A DNA stretch of 64,000 nt from Phragmites australis (taxonomy: Eukaryota > Streptophyta > Magnoliopsida > Poales > Poaceae), in the NCBI RefSeq assembly GCF_958298935.1, contig NC_084935.1, positions 8,628,001 to 8,692,000 of the forward strand, written 5' to 3'. Of the stretch, positions 23,152 to 34,259 are shown one piece after another (position 1 is the stretch's first letter; each line of letters opens with the position of its first letter). A program made the position numbers and the translations under genes. The notes below the pieces were generated by a model, which saw only the letters and a program-made list of their open reading frames with translations, searched no databases and had not been told where the DNA came from.

Positions 23152-24704
23152 CACTACTATAGAATAGATCTTATATACCGGCCTATCATTGTCGATTTTT
23201 TACGAGCGGGTAGTGATAGAGTATCCCTATCGGTTTATATCAAGGATCGGTACTAAAAATCTATTCAAAAAGAACAGACAATGAAACTTGATTATCACTG
23301 TCGGCTCTAGCTATGAACTGGCAGTGATAGTTTGTCAAGCATCATTACCGGATCACTGCTAGTTACGAACCGACGATGATAATAGATGATAGTTTATCTT
23401 AAAAAATTTATAATTTTTTCATACGAAGTTGAATGGGTACAAATTTTATATTAAAATTATAACCCTCGACGAGATTTACAACTTTGTAGTTAAAAACTTT
23501 TTAATTTGAGGTATTTTAAATACCCAAATAATAGATGACAATGAAGTCGAGCGAGCTGGTTGAGCGACTGGCGTACATGGTGGGAGGCGTGGTCGGGATG
23601 CGTGGTCGGCATGGTCAGGAGGTTTATCTTAAAAAATTCATAATTTTTTCATAAGAAATTGGATTGGGACAAACTTTATATGTAAATTATACCTCTCGAT
23701 AAACATGGCCAAATGGGCCGTTCGTGCCGGCCCGGCACGGGCCCGACTCGGCACGGCCCAGCTACGGCACGGCCCAAACGGCCCATCTACAGTACGGACC
23801 GTGCCGTACCGGCCCGCGTGCCTTCCCCTCGGCCCACGGCACGGCCCGTCGGTGACCGTGCCGGGCCGGGCCGGCCCGGGCACGATTTCGGCCCGACGGG
23901 TCGAAATAGATAAAAAAATATAAAAAATGAAAAAATACATAAAAAAATATATAGAAAATAGATAAAAATATAAAAAATAGATAAAAAAAATATTTAAAAA
24001 TAGATAAAAATATATTTAAAAATAGCTAAAAAATTAAAAATATAAATAAAAAATAGAAAATAGTGCCAGGCCGAACCGTGCCGGCCCGACTTGACCGGGC
24101 CGTGCCGTGCTGGCCCGTCGTGCCGCGCGCTCGGCCCAGGCACGGCCCGTGGCGTCGTGCCGTGCCGGCCCGACCCGTCGGTAATCGGGCTGTGCCGTGC
24201 CTGGGCCGTGCCTACAGTACCGTGCCTCGGGCCGGTCCAGTAGCCACGGCCCATTTGGACGTCTTTACCTCTCGACGAGATCTACAACTTTGTAATTGAA
24301 ATTTTTTTCCTTTGAAATCATTTACATATCTAAATAATTATTTTGAAGTTTTAGATAGAAGAGATCAAAAGAATTGATATGCTACTGCTATCACTAGGAT
24401 TTTTATGGTGAGATGATAAAGATGTATCGTGTAAGCTAAGAGGTCCTGGATTCAAGTGTTATGAACCAAAATCGCGTGACTTATAATTTGCGGGGTGCCT
24501 GATCAGTCAAAAAAATTTGTTTTTTAATATCATTTTGAGTGGATTTTCTAAAAAAATTGCAATACCACCCGTTGAAGTCACCGGTTGACAATGATGTCCC
24601 TTCACTGCCAGTTCTAAAGTGCTAATTACTCACTACTATCTCTAAAACTGACAGATAATAGGATTTTAGAGTCAATAATAAAACTCTTTTCTGTAGTAGT
24701 AGTG
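23152..24704. mobile_element. Non-autonomous CACTA transposon
   Basis: The left end is CACTACTATAGAATAG. The right end, complemented, is CACTACTACTACAGAAAAG. Flanking trinucleotides are TGT and TGC. The subterminal zones carry repeated, inverted CAGTGATA/ATCACTG-CCGG motifs. The interior includes a segment (…CCTCGACGAGATTTACAACTTTG…) that recurs in the element at 54703-57448, so both belong to one family. No transposase is encoded. A hAT MITE is nested inside. Confidence 0.7.
23700..24267. mobile_element. hAT-type MITE nested in the CACTA element
   Basis: Terminal inverted repeats are TAAACATGGCCAAATGGGCC on the left and, complemented, TAAAGACGTCCAAATGGGCC on the right. They are flanked by the perfect 8-bp duplication CCTCTCGA (23692-23699 and 24268-24275), the length made by hAT transposases. 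Two very GC-rich arms (about 200 bp each, CCGTGCCGGCCCG repeats) surround an AT-rich centre with many AAAAATAGATAAA repeats. The whole could fold into a long hairpin. Confidence 0.85.
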
Positions 24705-24942
24705 TGCACACTCACAAAGTTTTGTCGTTGTAGTGGTGTGATGTCTCGTTGGAGGGAACGTAGATCACCTCGTCCCACACGGGTGGAAGAGAATAGTACT
24801 GACAGAGAATAGGATTTTAGAGCCAATAATAAAACTCTTTTCTGTAGTAGTAGTGTGCACACTCACAAAGTTTTGTCGTTGTAGTGGTGTGATGTCTCGT
24901 TGGAGGGAACGTAGACCACCTCGTCCCACACGGGTGGAGGAG
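24650..24942. repeat. 151-bp tandem duplication across the CACTA end
   Basis: Two adjacent copies (24650-24800 and 24801-24942) differ at only a few positions, for instance AGATAATAGG against AGAGAATAGG and GTAGATCACC against GTAGACCACC. The unit includes the last 55 bp of the CACTA element plus about 95 bp of flank, so it arose after the CACTA insertion. Confidence 0.85.
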
Positions 24943-26557
24943 ACGACGATACATGGAGAGAATTAGTGTCGATTGATTTCTCTCTGTAGGGCATATAAGT
25001 CTTTATATAGGCAATTGATGTGGTTGTCGTGGCCAATTTGGTAATGTCTATAGTCTCCTTGCCCTAAGTTTCCTTTTTTTTTCCCTGGTAGTTGGGGCAA
25101 CACGTCGAGGCTGGGCGATGCGACTTTTGACAATGCGAGCTCCGAGCACAACCGACCGTGATAGCTTCGCTGAATTTTATGTTTCTTTCTTCTCGTAGTA
25201 AAAATTATCATTTGAGTTGAAGTCTTGTGGGATGTTTTACGGTAGTATACTCTACATCACCGATTTTTTTTCCTGAATTTTTCATCACTACATATTTGGT
25301 GGGTGCTAGATATGTTCTCGCAACAAGTAAACTCATTGGAGCATTTATTCGAGTCAATTTAAGTTTGATTTCTTCCTTTTCAACGATACATATTTCCATA
25401 CAACTTCTTTTGATATTTAAAAACATCGTCTTAGATGCTTGTCAATTAATCGGGAGTAAGCCAAACAATTAAAGTAATAAATATGTGAAAGCTAGTAAAC
25501 TAACCATATGAAATGGCTAAAATATGCACTAGGGAGGAGAATTATAATTACCTAGTACATTATTTGTATTTAGTGATTCGGCCCTGTTAGATAGTATGCA
25601 TTGGGGGAGTTATATGCATTGGGTGGTTGTTTGTAAGTGATGTAGAAGCCACAAAAATAGCAAAGTAATGTCTTGCCGTTGGAGTGACCATAGGTTTTTG
25701 ACAAGTTTCAAGCACCTAATGGCTTTGACTGCATGTACGAAGTGGGCTTGCTCTTGCCGTGTCAAACCAAGACAAGTGAAAGTAGTATAAAACCAGTGTA
25801 AGAGTGTAGAGAGCAAGAGCAAATTAAGACTAGAGTGGCAACCTAAAGGTTTGAGTTATTATGCTATAGTAGTGTTGGTGATTTAACAATGGTGTTATTT
25901 TCAAATTGTTTCTATCTTAATCAAACCATATATTTTCTAAATATTAGTTGCATCGTTAGGTTGAGACATGTATGAGTTGCTCAGCGGGGGGGAAATCACA
26001 ATAGTTTTGGATTGAACATGAGGGTCATGATACCCCATAAGCAGGAAGGTTGGCGCTACTACTATAGAGACCCACGATCATCATGGCTCTCTGCTATATT
26101 CAGTAGTCAACACAAGTTCAGCATCTTCATCCCATTGTGCTTAAGAAAATGTGTCTCAGGAGTACACGTGGGGAGGGCCGTGACTCGGAGCAGGCCCGAG
26201 AGAGCATCGGGCCAGCTGATGGGCTATTTCCTATTGGTCTGGGAAAATGGGCCAGAATCAGAACTTCTTTATGGTCACTCAACTGGCCCAATACAAGCTC
26301 CAACGTTCGTCCGGATTGTGCTCTGGCCGAGTGGCGACATGCAAGCACCGGAGCGCGCGGTTCGCCCGAGAGCTTGCGTCGTCGCCGCCGCGCCGGAAGC
26401 ACATCACAACTCAGTTCCGCGAGCGGCGTGGCCTCTTGGCACTACCACGGAAGAATCCAACTGGCGACACGAACGCGAACAAGATTTATAAGCATCTACC
26501 AATGTCGCACAGACGTGCGATGCACTTCGTTCGCAGCCACCATTCAATCATTCGGAT
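24943..26557. other. Intergenic, upstream region of the second protease gene
   Basis: No protein motif or clear repeat. From about 26150 the sequence becomes GC-rich with GGGCC-type boxes, and a TATA-like CTTAAATAAG lies at 26559-26568, about 120 bp before the favoured ATG of the next gene. Confidence 0.45.
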
Positions 26558-26688
26558 ACTTAAATAAGTAGAACCTGTAGACCTAGTTCGTCAACTATCC
26601 ATAGATCATTCGGAAACAAGAACATGTTATGATCAAACTCCTCTCACTTTCTCTTCCAGTCTTCCTCTCTCCTTACATCCGAGCTCTA

Positions 26689-28017
26689 ATGGCCTCCAAG
26701 AGAACACTTCTCCTCTGCCTGCTCCTCTTGTCGCTGTGTCTCTCTGTCTCCACCATCTCGAGCCGTGGAGTTCGCCTCGTGCTGACGCATGTCGACACCC
26801 GCGCCGACCTCACGGGGGTTGAGCGCGTCCGCCGCGCCGCTGACCGGAGCCACCGCCGTGTGAACGGCCTCCTCGCCGCGGTCGCGCCCTCCACAGCGAA
26901 GACGCTGCGGAGCGACAGTGGTACGTCAGCCACGGCGGCCGTGCACGCGAGCACGGCGACGTACCTCGTCGACCTTGCCATCGGCACGCCGCCGCTCCCG
27001 CTCACGGCGGTACTCGACACGGGCAGCGACCTCATCTGGACGCAGTGCGACGCGCCGTGCCGGCGGTGCTTCCCGCAGCCCACGCCGCTGTACGCGCCGG
27101 CCAGGTCCGGGACCTACGCCAACGTGTCGTGTGGCTCCAAGCTCTGTGAGGCGCTCCCGAGGTCCTCCCGCTGCTCTGCCCAGGAGCCGCGCTGCGGATA
27201 CGACTACTCCTACGGCGACGGCAGCTCCACCGACGGCGTCCTCGCCACGGAGGTGTTCACGTTGGGTTCGGGAACAACCGTCCACGCCCTCGCCTTCGGA
27301 TGTGGCACCGACAACCTCGGCGGCACTGACAACTCCTCTGGCCTGGTCGGGATGGGGCGGGGGCCGCTGTCTCTGGTGTCTCAGCTCGGCGTCACCAAGT
27401 TCTCCTACTGCTTCACGCCCTTCAACGACACGACGACCGCCAGCCCCCTCTTCCTAGGCTCGCTGGCGAGCCTCTCGTCCATGGCCATGTCCACGCCATT
27501 CGTGCCGAACCCCACGGGCGCGCGGAGGAGCTCCTACTACTACCTCTCACTGGAAGGGATCACCGTCGACGACACCCTGCTGCCGATCGACCCGACCGTG
27601 TTCCAGCTGACCGCGTCGGGCCGTGGCGGGCTCATCATCGACTCCGGCACGACGTTCACGGCGCTGGAGGAGCGCGCATTCGTGGTGCTAGCCCGCGCTG
27701 TTGCGTCACGGGTGGCGCTGCCACTCGCCAGCGGCGGGCACCTGGGCCTTAGCCTCTGCTTCGCGGCGCCCGAGGGGCGGGGACCCGAGGCGGTGCACGT
27801 GCCCCGCCTGGTGTTCCACTTCGACGGTGCTGACATGGAGCTGCCGCGGGGGAGCATCGTAGTGGAGGACCGGCGCGCCGGTGTGGCGTGCCTCGGGATG
27901 ATGAGCGCGCGGGGCATGTCCGTGCTCGGCAGCATGCAGCAGCAGCATATGCACGTCCTGTACGACCTCGAGAGGAGCGTCTTGTCCTTCGAGCCCGCCA
28001 ACTGCGGCGAGCTCTAG
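26689..28017 (+). CDS. Aspartic proteinase, nepenthesin-like (A1B family), secreted
   Basis: I start at MASKRTLLLCLLLLSLCLSV because it gives a clean signal peptide and a 442-residue protein, the same length as the gene at 20346. An upstream in-frame ATG at 26629 would add 20 residues (462 in all), also hydrophobic. Catalytic motifs are DTGSDLIWTQC (D110) and DSGT (D318), at nearly the same spacing as in the first gene. The cysteine-rich insert (CDAPCRRCF, CGSKLCEAL, CSAQEPRCGYDYSYGDGS), the flap Tyr and the C-terminal SMQQQHMHVLYDLERSVLSFEPANC are present. No introns, stops or frameshifts. Likely a functional paralogue of the first gene; different surface loops suggest a different substrate. 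Confidence 0.95.
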   Translation: MASKRTLLLCLLLLSLCLSVSTISSRGVRLVLTHVDTRADLTGVERVRRAADRSHRRVNGLLAAVAPSTAKTLRSDSGTSATAAVHASTATYLVDLAIGTPPLPLTAVLDTGSDLIWTQCDAPCRRCFPQPTPLYAPARSGTYANVSCGSKLCEALPRSSRCSAQEPRCGYDYSYGDGSSTDGVLATEVFTLGSGTTVHALAFGCGTDNLGGTDNSSGLVGMGRGPLSLVSQLGVTKFSYCFTPFNDTTTASPLFLGSLASLSSMAMSTPFVPNPTGARRSSYYYLSLEGITVDDTLLPIDPTVFQLTASGRGGLIIDSGTTFTALEERAFVVLARAVASRVALPLASGGHLGLSLCFAAPEGRGPEAVHVPRLVFHFDGADMELPRGSIVVEDRRAGVACLGMMSARGMSVLGSMQQQHMHVLYDLERSVLSFEPANCGEL

Positions 28018-29220
28018 GACTGGCGGTGATTCGTCGATCTTGAGCCCATTTGTGTGCTGATAAGGGCATTTTGCAGCTGAGTTACACTGTGATTTTTGGG
28101 AAGAGATTGTTGTAAGATTGAAGTTCCGCGCATTCTCGTCTAGTTACAACATGGCATCAACAATAATAATTATTGCTACTAGCTAGACTTATCTAAAACA
28201 GTAAATGTTGTAGCATCTTTCCTTAGAACACTCTTCGGTTGCACTCTTTCCAGAGGTTCCAAGTTGCGAAAAATTGGCATCTCAAACTATTCTTGTACCA
28301 TGAATGTGAACATTTGAATCAATTGCAAACGGGACTAAACAAAACACCTCTCAAATCTAGTGTTTTAGTTAACCAATCCTCAAATTAACTTACCAATTTA
28401 ATGCACCTTAATTAGGATAAGCTCATAAAGTTGCAGTTGCGATCCAAACACTTTTGAGGCTCCGCTCACAAGCTTGAAGACGATCCATCGATGGCCATCA
28501 AGTTCCTAAACAAAGTATCTCCTCTCCTTCTCACCTCTCTGCTCTTGGATTGTATTTGTTGTTGGTGATTCTCACAACACTCTAAGTGCACACAGCTACT
28601 TGTGCAAATGGAGCTAAAATATCATAGGAGACCTGGTCTCATACATCCGAGGGCTACACTACTCAAGGCCCGTCTTCCATCACCAATCTCAAAGTTCAGT
28701 TAAGAGCTTGGCATTTAGGTGTTACTAGTCTGTGTTGCATCTAGGTGCAACAATTGTCTTCGCCATAAGTGGATGTGGACGGGAGGTGCGATGGATGGCT
28801 ATAGATGACGCCATCAAACGATGGCTTTGGCATGTCCCATTAGTTTTGTTGACAACGCATACCATTCTTTAGTTTTCCTATTACCCTATTTGAGATGCAA
28901 AAATATCGATTGAATTATACATAAATGAAAATGATAATTAGCCCGGATAATGCTTACCCATATCCGTACCTACTAATTTTTTTCCGTCCATAACTATACC
29001 GTGAACACCCGTGGGCGAAGAGCAAGGACCTGTGGATATACCTATTTACCCACCCGCTAGGTGGTGGTGGGGAGGGGTGGGGCTAGTAGCGGTGGCGGCG
29101 GCGCCGTGCCTCGGGGCTAGGCTTGAGATGGCGAGGCTCGGGGTGGGGCTAGCAGCGGTGACGCAGCTTTGGGGACAAGGCTGGGCAACGCCTGGACGAG
29201 TAATATTACTTTGGAGAGAT
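28018..29220. other. Intergenic between second and third protease genes
   Basis: No convincing gene. A short GC-rich, GGTGGGG-rich stretch occurs at 29050-29170. No transposon ends were recognised. Confidence 0.45.
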
Positions 29221-29282
29221 TAAATTCAATAAGGTCGCAGTCATGCAACAAAATAAATTCAATAAGGTCGCAGTCATGCAAC
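29221..29282. repeat. Short tandem repeat, 33-bp period
   Basis: Two copies of a 29-bp identical core (TAAATTCAATAAGGTCGCAG and the next nine bases), separated by 4 bp, lie 74 bp before the third protease reading frame. Confidence 0.85.
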
Positions 29283-29355
29283 TGTTCGATTGATTTTTGT
29301 AAGGTCAACGAAACTACCTTTGTTCGATCAAACCGAACCAACGAAAAGAAAACGG

Positions 29356-30690
29356 ATGACGACGAAGCACGACATGGCGTGCAAAGGTGTAGCAGCGCTG
29401 CTCAGGCTTGCTGCTGTCCTCATGGTTGGCCTCCTCCCGCCGTTGACTTCTGCGAACAACCCTCACGGCGGCTTCCGCGGCACCCTCACTCGCATCCACC
29501 AGAACTTTGGCAACTACTCCGCCGCGGCGCGCCGCGACGCGCGTCGCCTCGCGTTCTTCTCCTACGCGGCCGCGGGAGGCGCGCGCACGAGCACGAGCTC
29601 CTCCCCTCGTCTCCTCCAGACGCTAGTGGAGAACGGTGCGGGAGCGTACCACATGAACCTGTCCATCGGAACGCCGCCACTGACCTTCCCCGCCATCCTC
29701 GACACGGGCAGCGACCTCATCTGGACGCAGTGCGCGCCGTGCACCGCGTGCTTCGCGCAGCCGACGCCTCTGTACGACCCGGCCGGCTCCTCCACGTTCT
29801 CCAGGCTCCCTTGCGCGACTCCCCTGTGCCAGGCCCTGCCGAGAGCCTTCCGTTCGTGCGACGCCACCGGCTGCGTCTACGACTACCGCTACACCGTCGG
29901 CTTCACCGCGGGATACCTCGCCGCGGATACGCTCGCCCTCGGGGGCACCTCGTTCCCCGACGTCGCGTTCGGTTGCAGCACGGCGAACGGCGGGCCCATG
30001 GACGACGCGTCGGGTATCGTGGGGCTCGGGCGCAGCGCCCTGTCCCTCGTGTCGCAGCTCGGCTTCGGCCGATTCTCGTACTGCCTCCGCTCCGACGCGG
30101 ACGCCGGCGCCAGTCCGATCCTGTTCGGCTCCCTTGCCAATGTGAGGGGCGACAAACTGGTGCAGTCCACGCCGCTCGTCCAGAACCCGTTAGCGCGACG
30201 CTCTCCGTACTACTACGTCAACCTCACCGGCATCACAGTCGGCGCGGCTGACCTCCCTGTGACAAGCAGCACGTTCGGGTTCACGGCGATCGGCGCGGGA
30301 GGAGTGATCGTGGACTCCGGCACAACTTTCACGTACCTCGCCTAGGCGGGGTACGCGATGGTGAAGCAGGCGTTTCTGTCGCAGACGGCCGGCCTGACGA
30401 GGGTGAACGGCGCGCTGTTCAACTTCGACCTGTGCTTCGCGGCGGGTGCCGCCGCTGCCGTGCCCGTGCCGAGGTTGGTGCTGCGCTTTGCGGGCGGCGC
30501 GGAGTATGCCGTGCCACGGCAGAGCTACTTCGACGCCGTGGACGAGCAAGGAAGCGTGGCGTGCTTGCTGGTGCTGCCGACGAGGGGCCTGTCCGTCATT
30601 GGCAACGTGATGCAGATGGACCTGCACGTGCTCTACGATCTCGACGACGGGAAGCTCTCCTTTGCACCGGCGGATTGCGCTAGCCTTTGA
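29356..30690 (+). pseudogene. Third nepenthesin-like aspartic proteinase, interrupted by one in-frame TAG
   Basis: The frame runs 444 residues with signal peptide (CKGVAALLRLAAVLMVGLL), first catalytic motif DTGSDLIWTQC, the cysteine insert, second motif DSGTTFTYLA and C-terminus NVMQMDLHVLYDLDDGKLSFAPADC. A single TAG at 30343-30345 follows TYLA, directly after the second catalytic loop, where relatives have an acidic residue; GAG to TAG is the simplest explanation. Reading resumes in the same frame (AGYAMVKQAF) with no other defect, so the loss is recent, or the base is a sequencing error, or there is readthrough. A truncated product would keep both catalytic Asp but lose the last quarter of the C-terminal lobe. 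A polyadenylation-like AATAAA lies at 30776. Confidence 0.88.
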
Positions 30691-30821
30691 TTTTGAGCAC
30701 CAGACAATGATGTCCGGATTTTGCCCGACCTTTCACGGTACAAACAGGAACAATCTTTGTTCTGAATTTTTCACTAATAAATATGCAGCAGAAAATAATG
30801 TTTTCCTTTAATCTAACAATT

Positions 30822-32592
30822 TTTTTTAATGAACAAGCATGAGATAGTGCCTATTTCATTGATAAAGAAGGAGAGTTACAGTAGTCGGACAACCTAGGAG
30901 GGTATCCGCAAAGGAAGAGAACTTTACAAAGTATACAACTAAGATCCTCCAAGAAAATAATGACTGCGGAAAAAAGAGCGACAAATGTTGCTCTCCCGCA
31001 AGGCTCCACATCTTGGTCTCCTCGATTTTGCTTAAAAGCGATGTAGCCGACAATTCTTTGCGATCGGAAACGTGTGCATTCCTCTCTTTTCCAGATCTCC
31101 CATAAGACCAGGATGACAAGGGTGCGCATATATAGCTTTTCATGGCAGGCCGAAGTGAGTGAGTGCCACCAGTCATGTACCGAGTCGCTAGGCTCCCATG
31201 CAGCCGGTTGTATATGTGCTTGTGAGGTCCAATCCACAATGTTTCCCAGACCCATCTAGTGTATCTGCAGCCCACAAGCAGGTCGATTGCCAAAGAATTT
31301 ACACTTTGGCGGTGCCCTTACCGTCCAGGTCATTTTCTTGAATGGAGTCTTCACGGAGCCAAAGAATTGTGCTCTGTATGCCGAGGCATCCGTGTGCCCA
31401 GTATGAGGTGGACCTCTTGGATTATGTTCCATAAGAACACGGACTCGTGCAGATGTTGGACCAAGAGGTTTCCAACTAGATTCAAGTCTCGGATTCAAGT
31501 ACTGTCATGCAACGCCTCGCTTATCGTCCTTCTTTTATTTTTTGAATTTCAGATTTGAGAGGGATGATGTCCTTGAGCCTCCTCCCTTGCATCAGCTGAG
31601 TGCCAGAAGCTTGCTGTGGCCTTGTTGACAATCGTGATGGTCACGGCTGCAGAGAGAGGAGGTGATCCGTGTAGTCGCAAGGCATTTCCATGCCTACCCA
31701 AGCTTTATTCCAACGATTTCCACTCATGCCAAAGCGAACGTAGATGTAGCGCGCGGGTGAACTCGTCAAGGTTCAGAATTCCCAACCCCCAGATCAGTCA
31801 GTCGACACACACGTTTCCAATTAATTTTGCATATGCCCTCGTGAGTCGTGCATCCCTTGCCCATAGGACACATTTTTGGCATTTGTCCAAGTGCTTGAGC
31901 ATTTCCTTTGACGTCTTAAGGGCAATGAGAAAATACACTGTCAAAGTCCAAAGATAGGACTGATTTGACTAATGCCATCGGCCTGCTTGGCTTAGGTTCT
32001 TCCCCCTCCAGCTCATGAGGCACCCGGCTGCCTTATTCGCTAACGGTTGAAAGTCAGCACGTCTCAATTTGCGTAGTGCTAGAGGCAGGCCTAGGTACTT
32101 CCATCGGAAAGCTCATTGGGGCGACCGAGAGGTCAGTGAGGGCCTCATGGAGTCCAATCTGCTCGCATCGGATTGGTGCCATCAGGTTGGAAGTTTGTGT
32201 TTAGGCGACCGGGAGGTCAGCGAGGACCTCATGTACAGTCTCCAAAGCATTGAAGGATTTACGCTAGGTTGGCCACATCTTCTCTTGTTTGTTTGATGAA
32301 AACGACCGCATCGTCTGCACCGGCCACCCAGTCAATTAAGGACTCCTAACTCCATAGAGCGCTCGAGCAACCAGTACAGCGGGTCGATGGCGAGGATGAA
32401 CAAGAGGGATGAGAGGGGGTCACCCCACCACATGCCCTGACCATGTTGTATCCAAGTGGTAGGGAAGCCATTCAGTAAGACTTTCGAGGATGAAGTTGCT
32501 AGGAGTGCCGCGATCCAGTTCCACCATCAGGTTGGGAAACCATGGTGTTGCATGAGGGATAGGAGGTAATCCTTAGGGGTGTTGTTCCACAC
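30822..32592 (-). mobile_element. LINE fragment (L1-type non-LTR retrotransposon), minus strand
   Basis: Read on the minus strand, the 5' side begins in reverse transcriptase: DYLLSLMQHHGFP, then KVLLNGFPTTWIQHGQGM followed by the GDPLSSLLFILAIDPL block. The 3' side shows the zinc-finger-like zf-RVT region (VRAPPKCKFF, DLLVGCRYTRWVWETLW, LWEIWK). A poly-T run near 30818 on the plus strand is the poly-A end. Stops and frameshifts are frequent. The 5' end stops inside reverse transcriptase, where a second LINE in the opposite direction begins. Confidence 0.8.
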
Positions 32593-32951
32593 TTAGTTGA
32601 TGATGGTTTTTCAATCTTACAGTATGCAGATGATACAATTATTTTTATGAAACATGATATTAAACAGGCTAAAAATATAAAGCTCTTGTTATGTGCATTT
32701 GAGCAATTGTCGGGCCTAAAGATCAATTTTCATAAAAATGAGTTATTCTGCTATTGGAAGGCAAAAGGCCGTGAAGATCAATATACTCAATTGTTTGGAC
32801 GTGGGATAAAGGACTACCCATTTAGATATTTGGGAATTCCTATGCATCATAGAAAGCTTAGTAATAAGGATTGGCAAATGGTGGAAGAATGATTCCAAAA
32901 GAAATTACACAGTTAGAAGGGTAAGCATTTGTCTTATGGTGATAGGCTAGT
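32593..32951 (+). mobile_element. LINE fragment, plus strand, part 1 (reverse transcriptase)
   Basis: Starts with GFSILQYADDTIIF, the catalytic YADD box of LINE reverse transcriptase. It continues AFEQLSGLKINFHKNELF, FRYLGIPMHHRKLSNKDW and, after stops, KGKHLSYGDRLV. It is split here by an LTR retrotransposon and resumes at 39616. Confidence 0.88.
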
Positions 32952-34259
32952 TGTTGATGGTAAGATTTGGCATTTATAATGGTCATTGCAGTACTGATTA
33001 GCTTAACGATAAGAATGTAAGGCTGCTGCTGATTCAATTATTGTTTGGTTTTAAATCGGAAGGCAGAGTGCTCTGATCAGGAAAGCCTGTATGAGATCAG
33101 GGGGTGTAACTGCGGAGGATGACAAGGTACAACAATGGATCTCAGAGCTTGTCGGAGGTATCCAGGTGGTTTCCGACCAGGTCTCTGGCTAGGTAGTCTC
33201 CGTCTAGGTGGGTTCCGATCAAGTGGCCTCCAACCAGGTCTCCATCCAGATGGCCTCCAACCATGTCTCTAGTAAGGTGTTCTCCAGCTAAGGTGGCCTT
33301 TGAGTAGGCAGGTATGTGTTTCCGATCAAATGATTTGCGAGCACGTGGTCTCCGAGCAGGTTACGGACTTGCAGGCTGGTCGAACTTTGAACATGTTGGA
33401 ACCCGAGCACGTTAATCTCCGAGCAGGGACTGGTCAAGCTTCGAGCATGTTGGAACTCAAGCACATTGGTCTCCGAGCAGTGATTGGTAGAATCCGAGCA
33501 TGTGGTCTCTGAGCATGCTGGTCGAACTTTGAGCACGTTGGTCTCCAAGCAGGTGGAGAGACTGATCGAATTTGAACATGAGGATTCTAAGCAGGTGGTC
33601 GGACCGAGCGATGACTGGTAGAATTTGGAGTACATGGTCAGAACGAGCAGGTGATATGCGAACAGATGTTCGGACTGAGCAGGTAGTCGATTCCAAAAAG
33701 GTTGAACTATGCAATAAAAGGATACTCGTGTAGATACATGCAAACTTACATGGTTGAATAGAAAAGATGTGTCAGTTATAGAAAGTTTGGAGATCATATG
33801 GCATAGCCGAATCATATCTGTACATCTTGTTTGGTTTGAATTAAGAGTCTTGATCTTTTACAGCTAAGATCTACCACCCTTTAAATATGAGAGGGTCATT
33901 GCCGATTGAGAATCATCATCAATCGATCAAAAATACAATCACATCTATCTTTTTACCTAGCTCCTGTAGTCTCGTCCCTTTTTCTTCACCCTCTTGCTGC
34001 TACTTGTTCTTGATCTCGACGACCAAAGACAAGCTGTCGACCATCTGCACTCTAACAGGATCCCTCCCGAGTGTGGTGACGATGAAGGTGCAATGATGTG
34101 GCACCACGACTTGGGTTTCCTAGGCGTTGCCCGTCAGATAGTTATCGCCAAAACTTCTGATCCACATTGGAGCTTCTGATTATCCTGGTCAGAAATTCTA
34201 GTCTAGGATTGCACGTGAGGTGCTTAGTGTTTGGCACGCAGCATCTTTTCACGTCAACA
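32952..34259 (+). repeat. 5' LTR of the nested retrotransposon
   Basis: 1,308 bp, from TGTTGATGG to CGTCAACA. Collinear with 38395-39615 throughout, with many point differences and several indels, so the insertion is old. The middle holds degenerate repeats of GTTGGTCTCCGAGCAG. Confidence 0.9.

Noticed and set aside
26918..27457. 179-codon frame in the second protease gene
   Set aside because: Frame-shifted shadow of the GC-rich protease exon.
29169..30251. 360-codon plus-strand frame overlapping the third protease
   Set aside because: Out-of-frame shadow; Arg/His/Pro-rich, while the other frame has the complete A1B domain.
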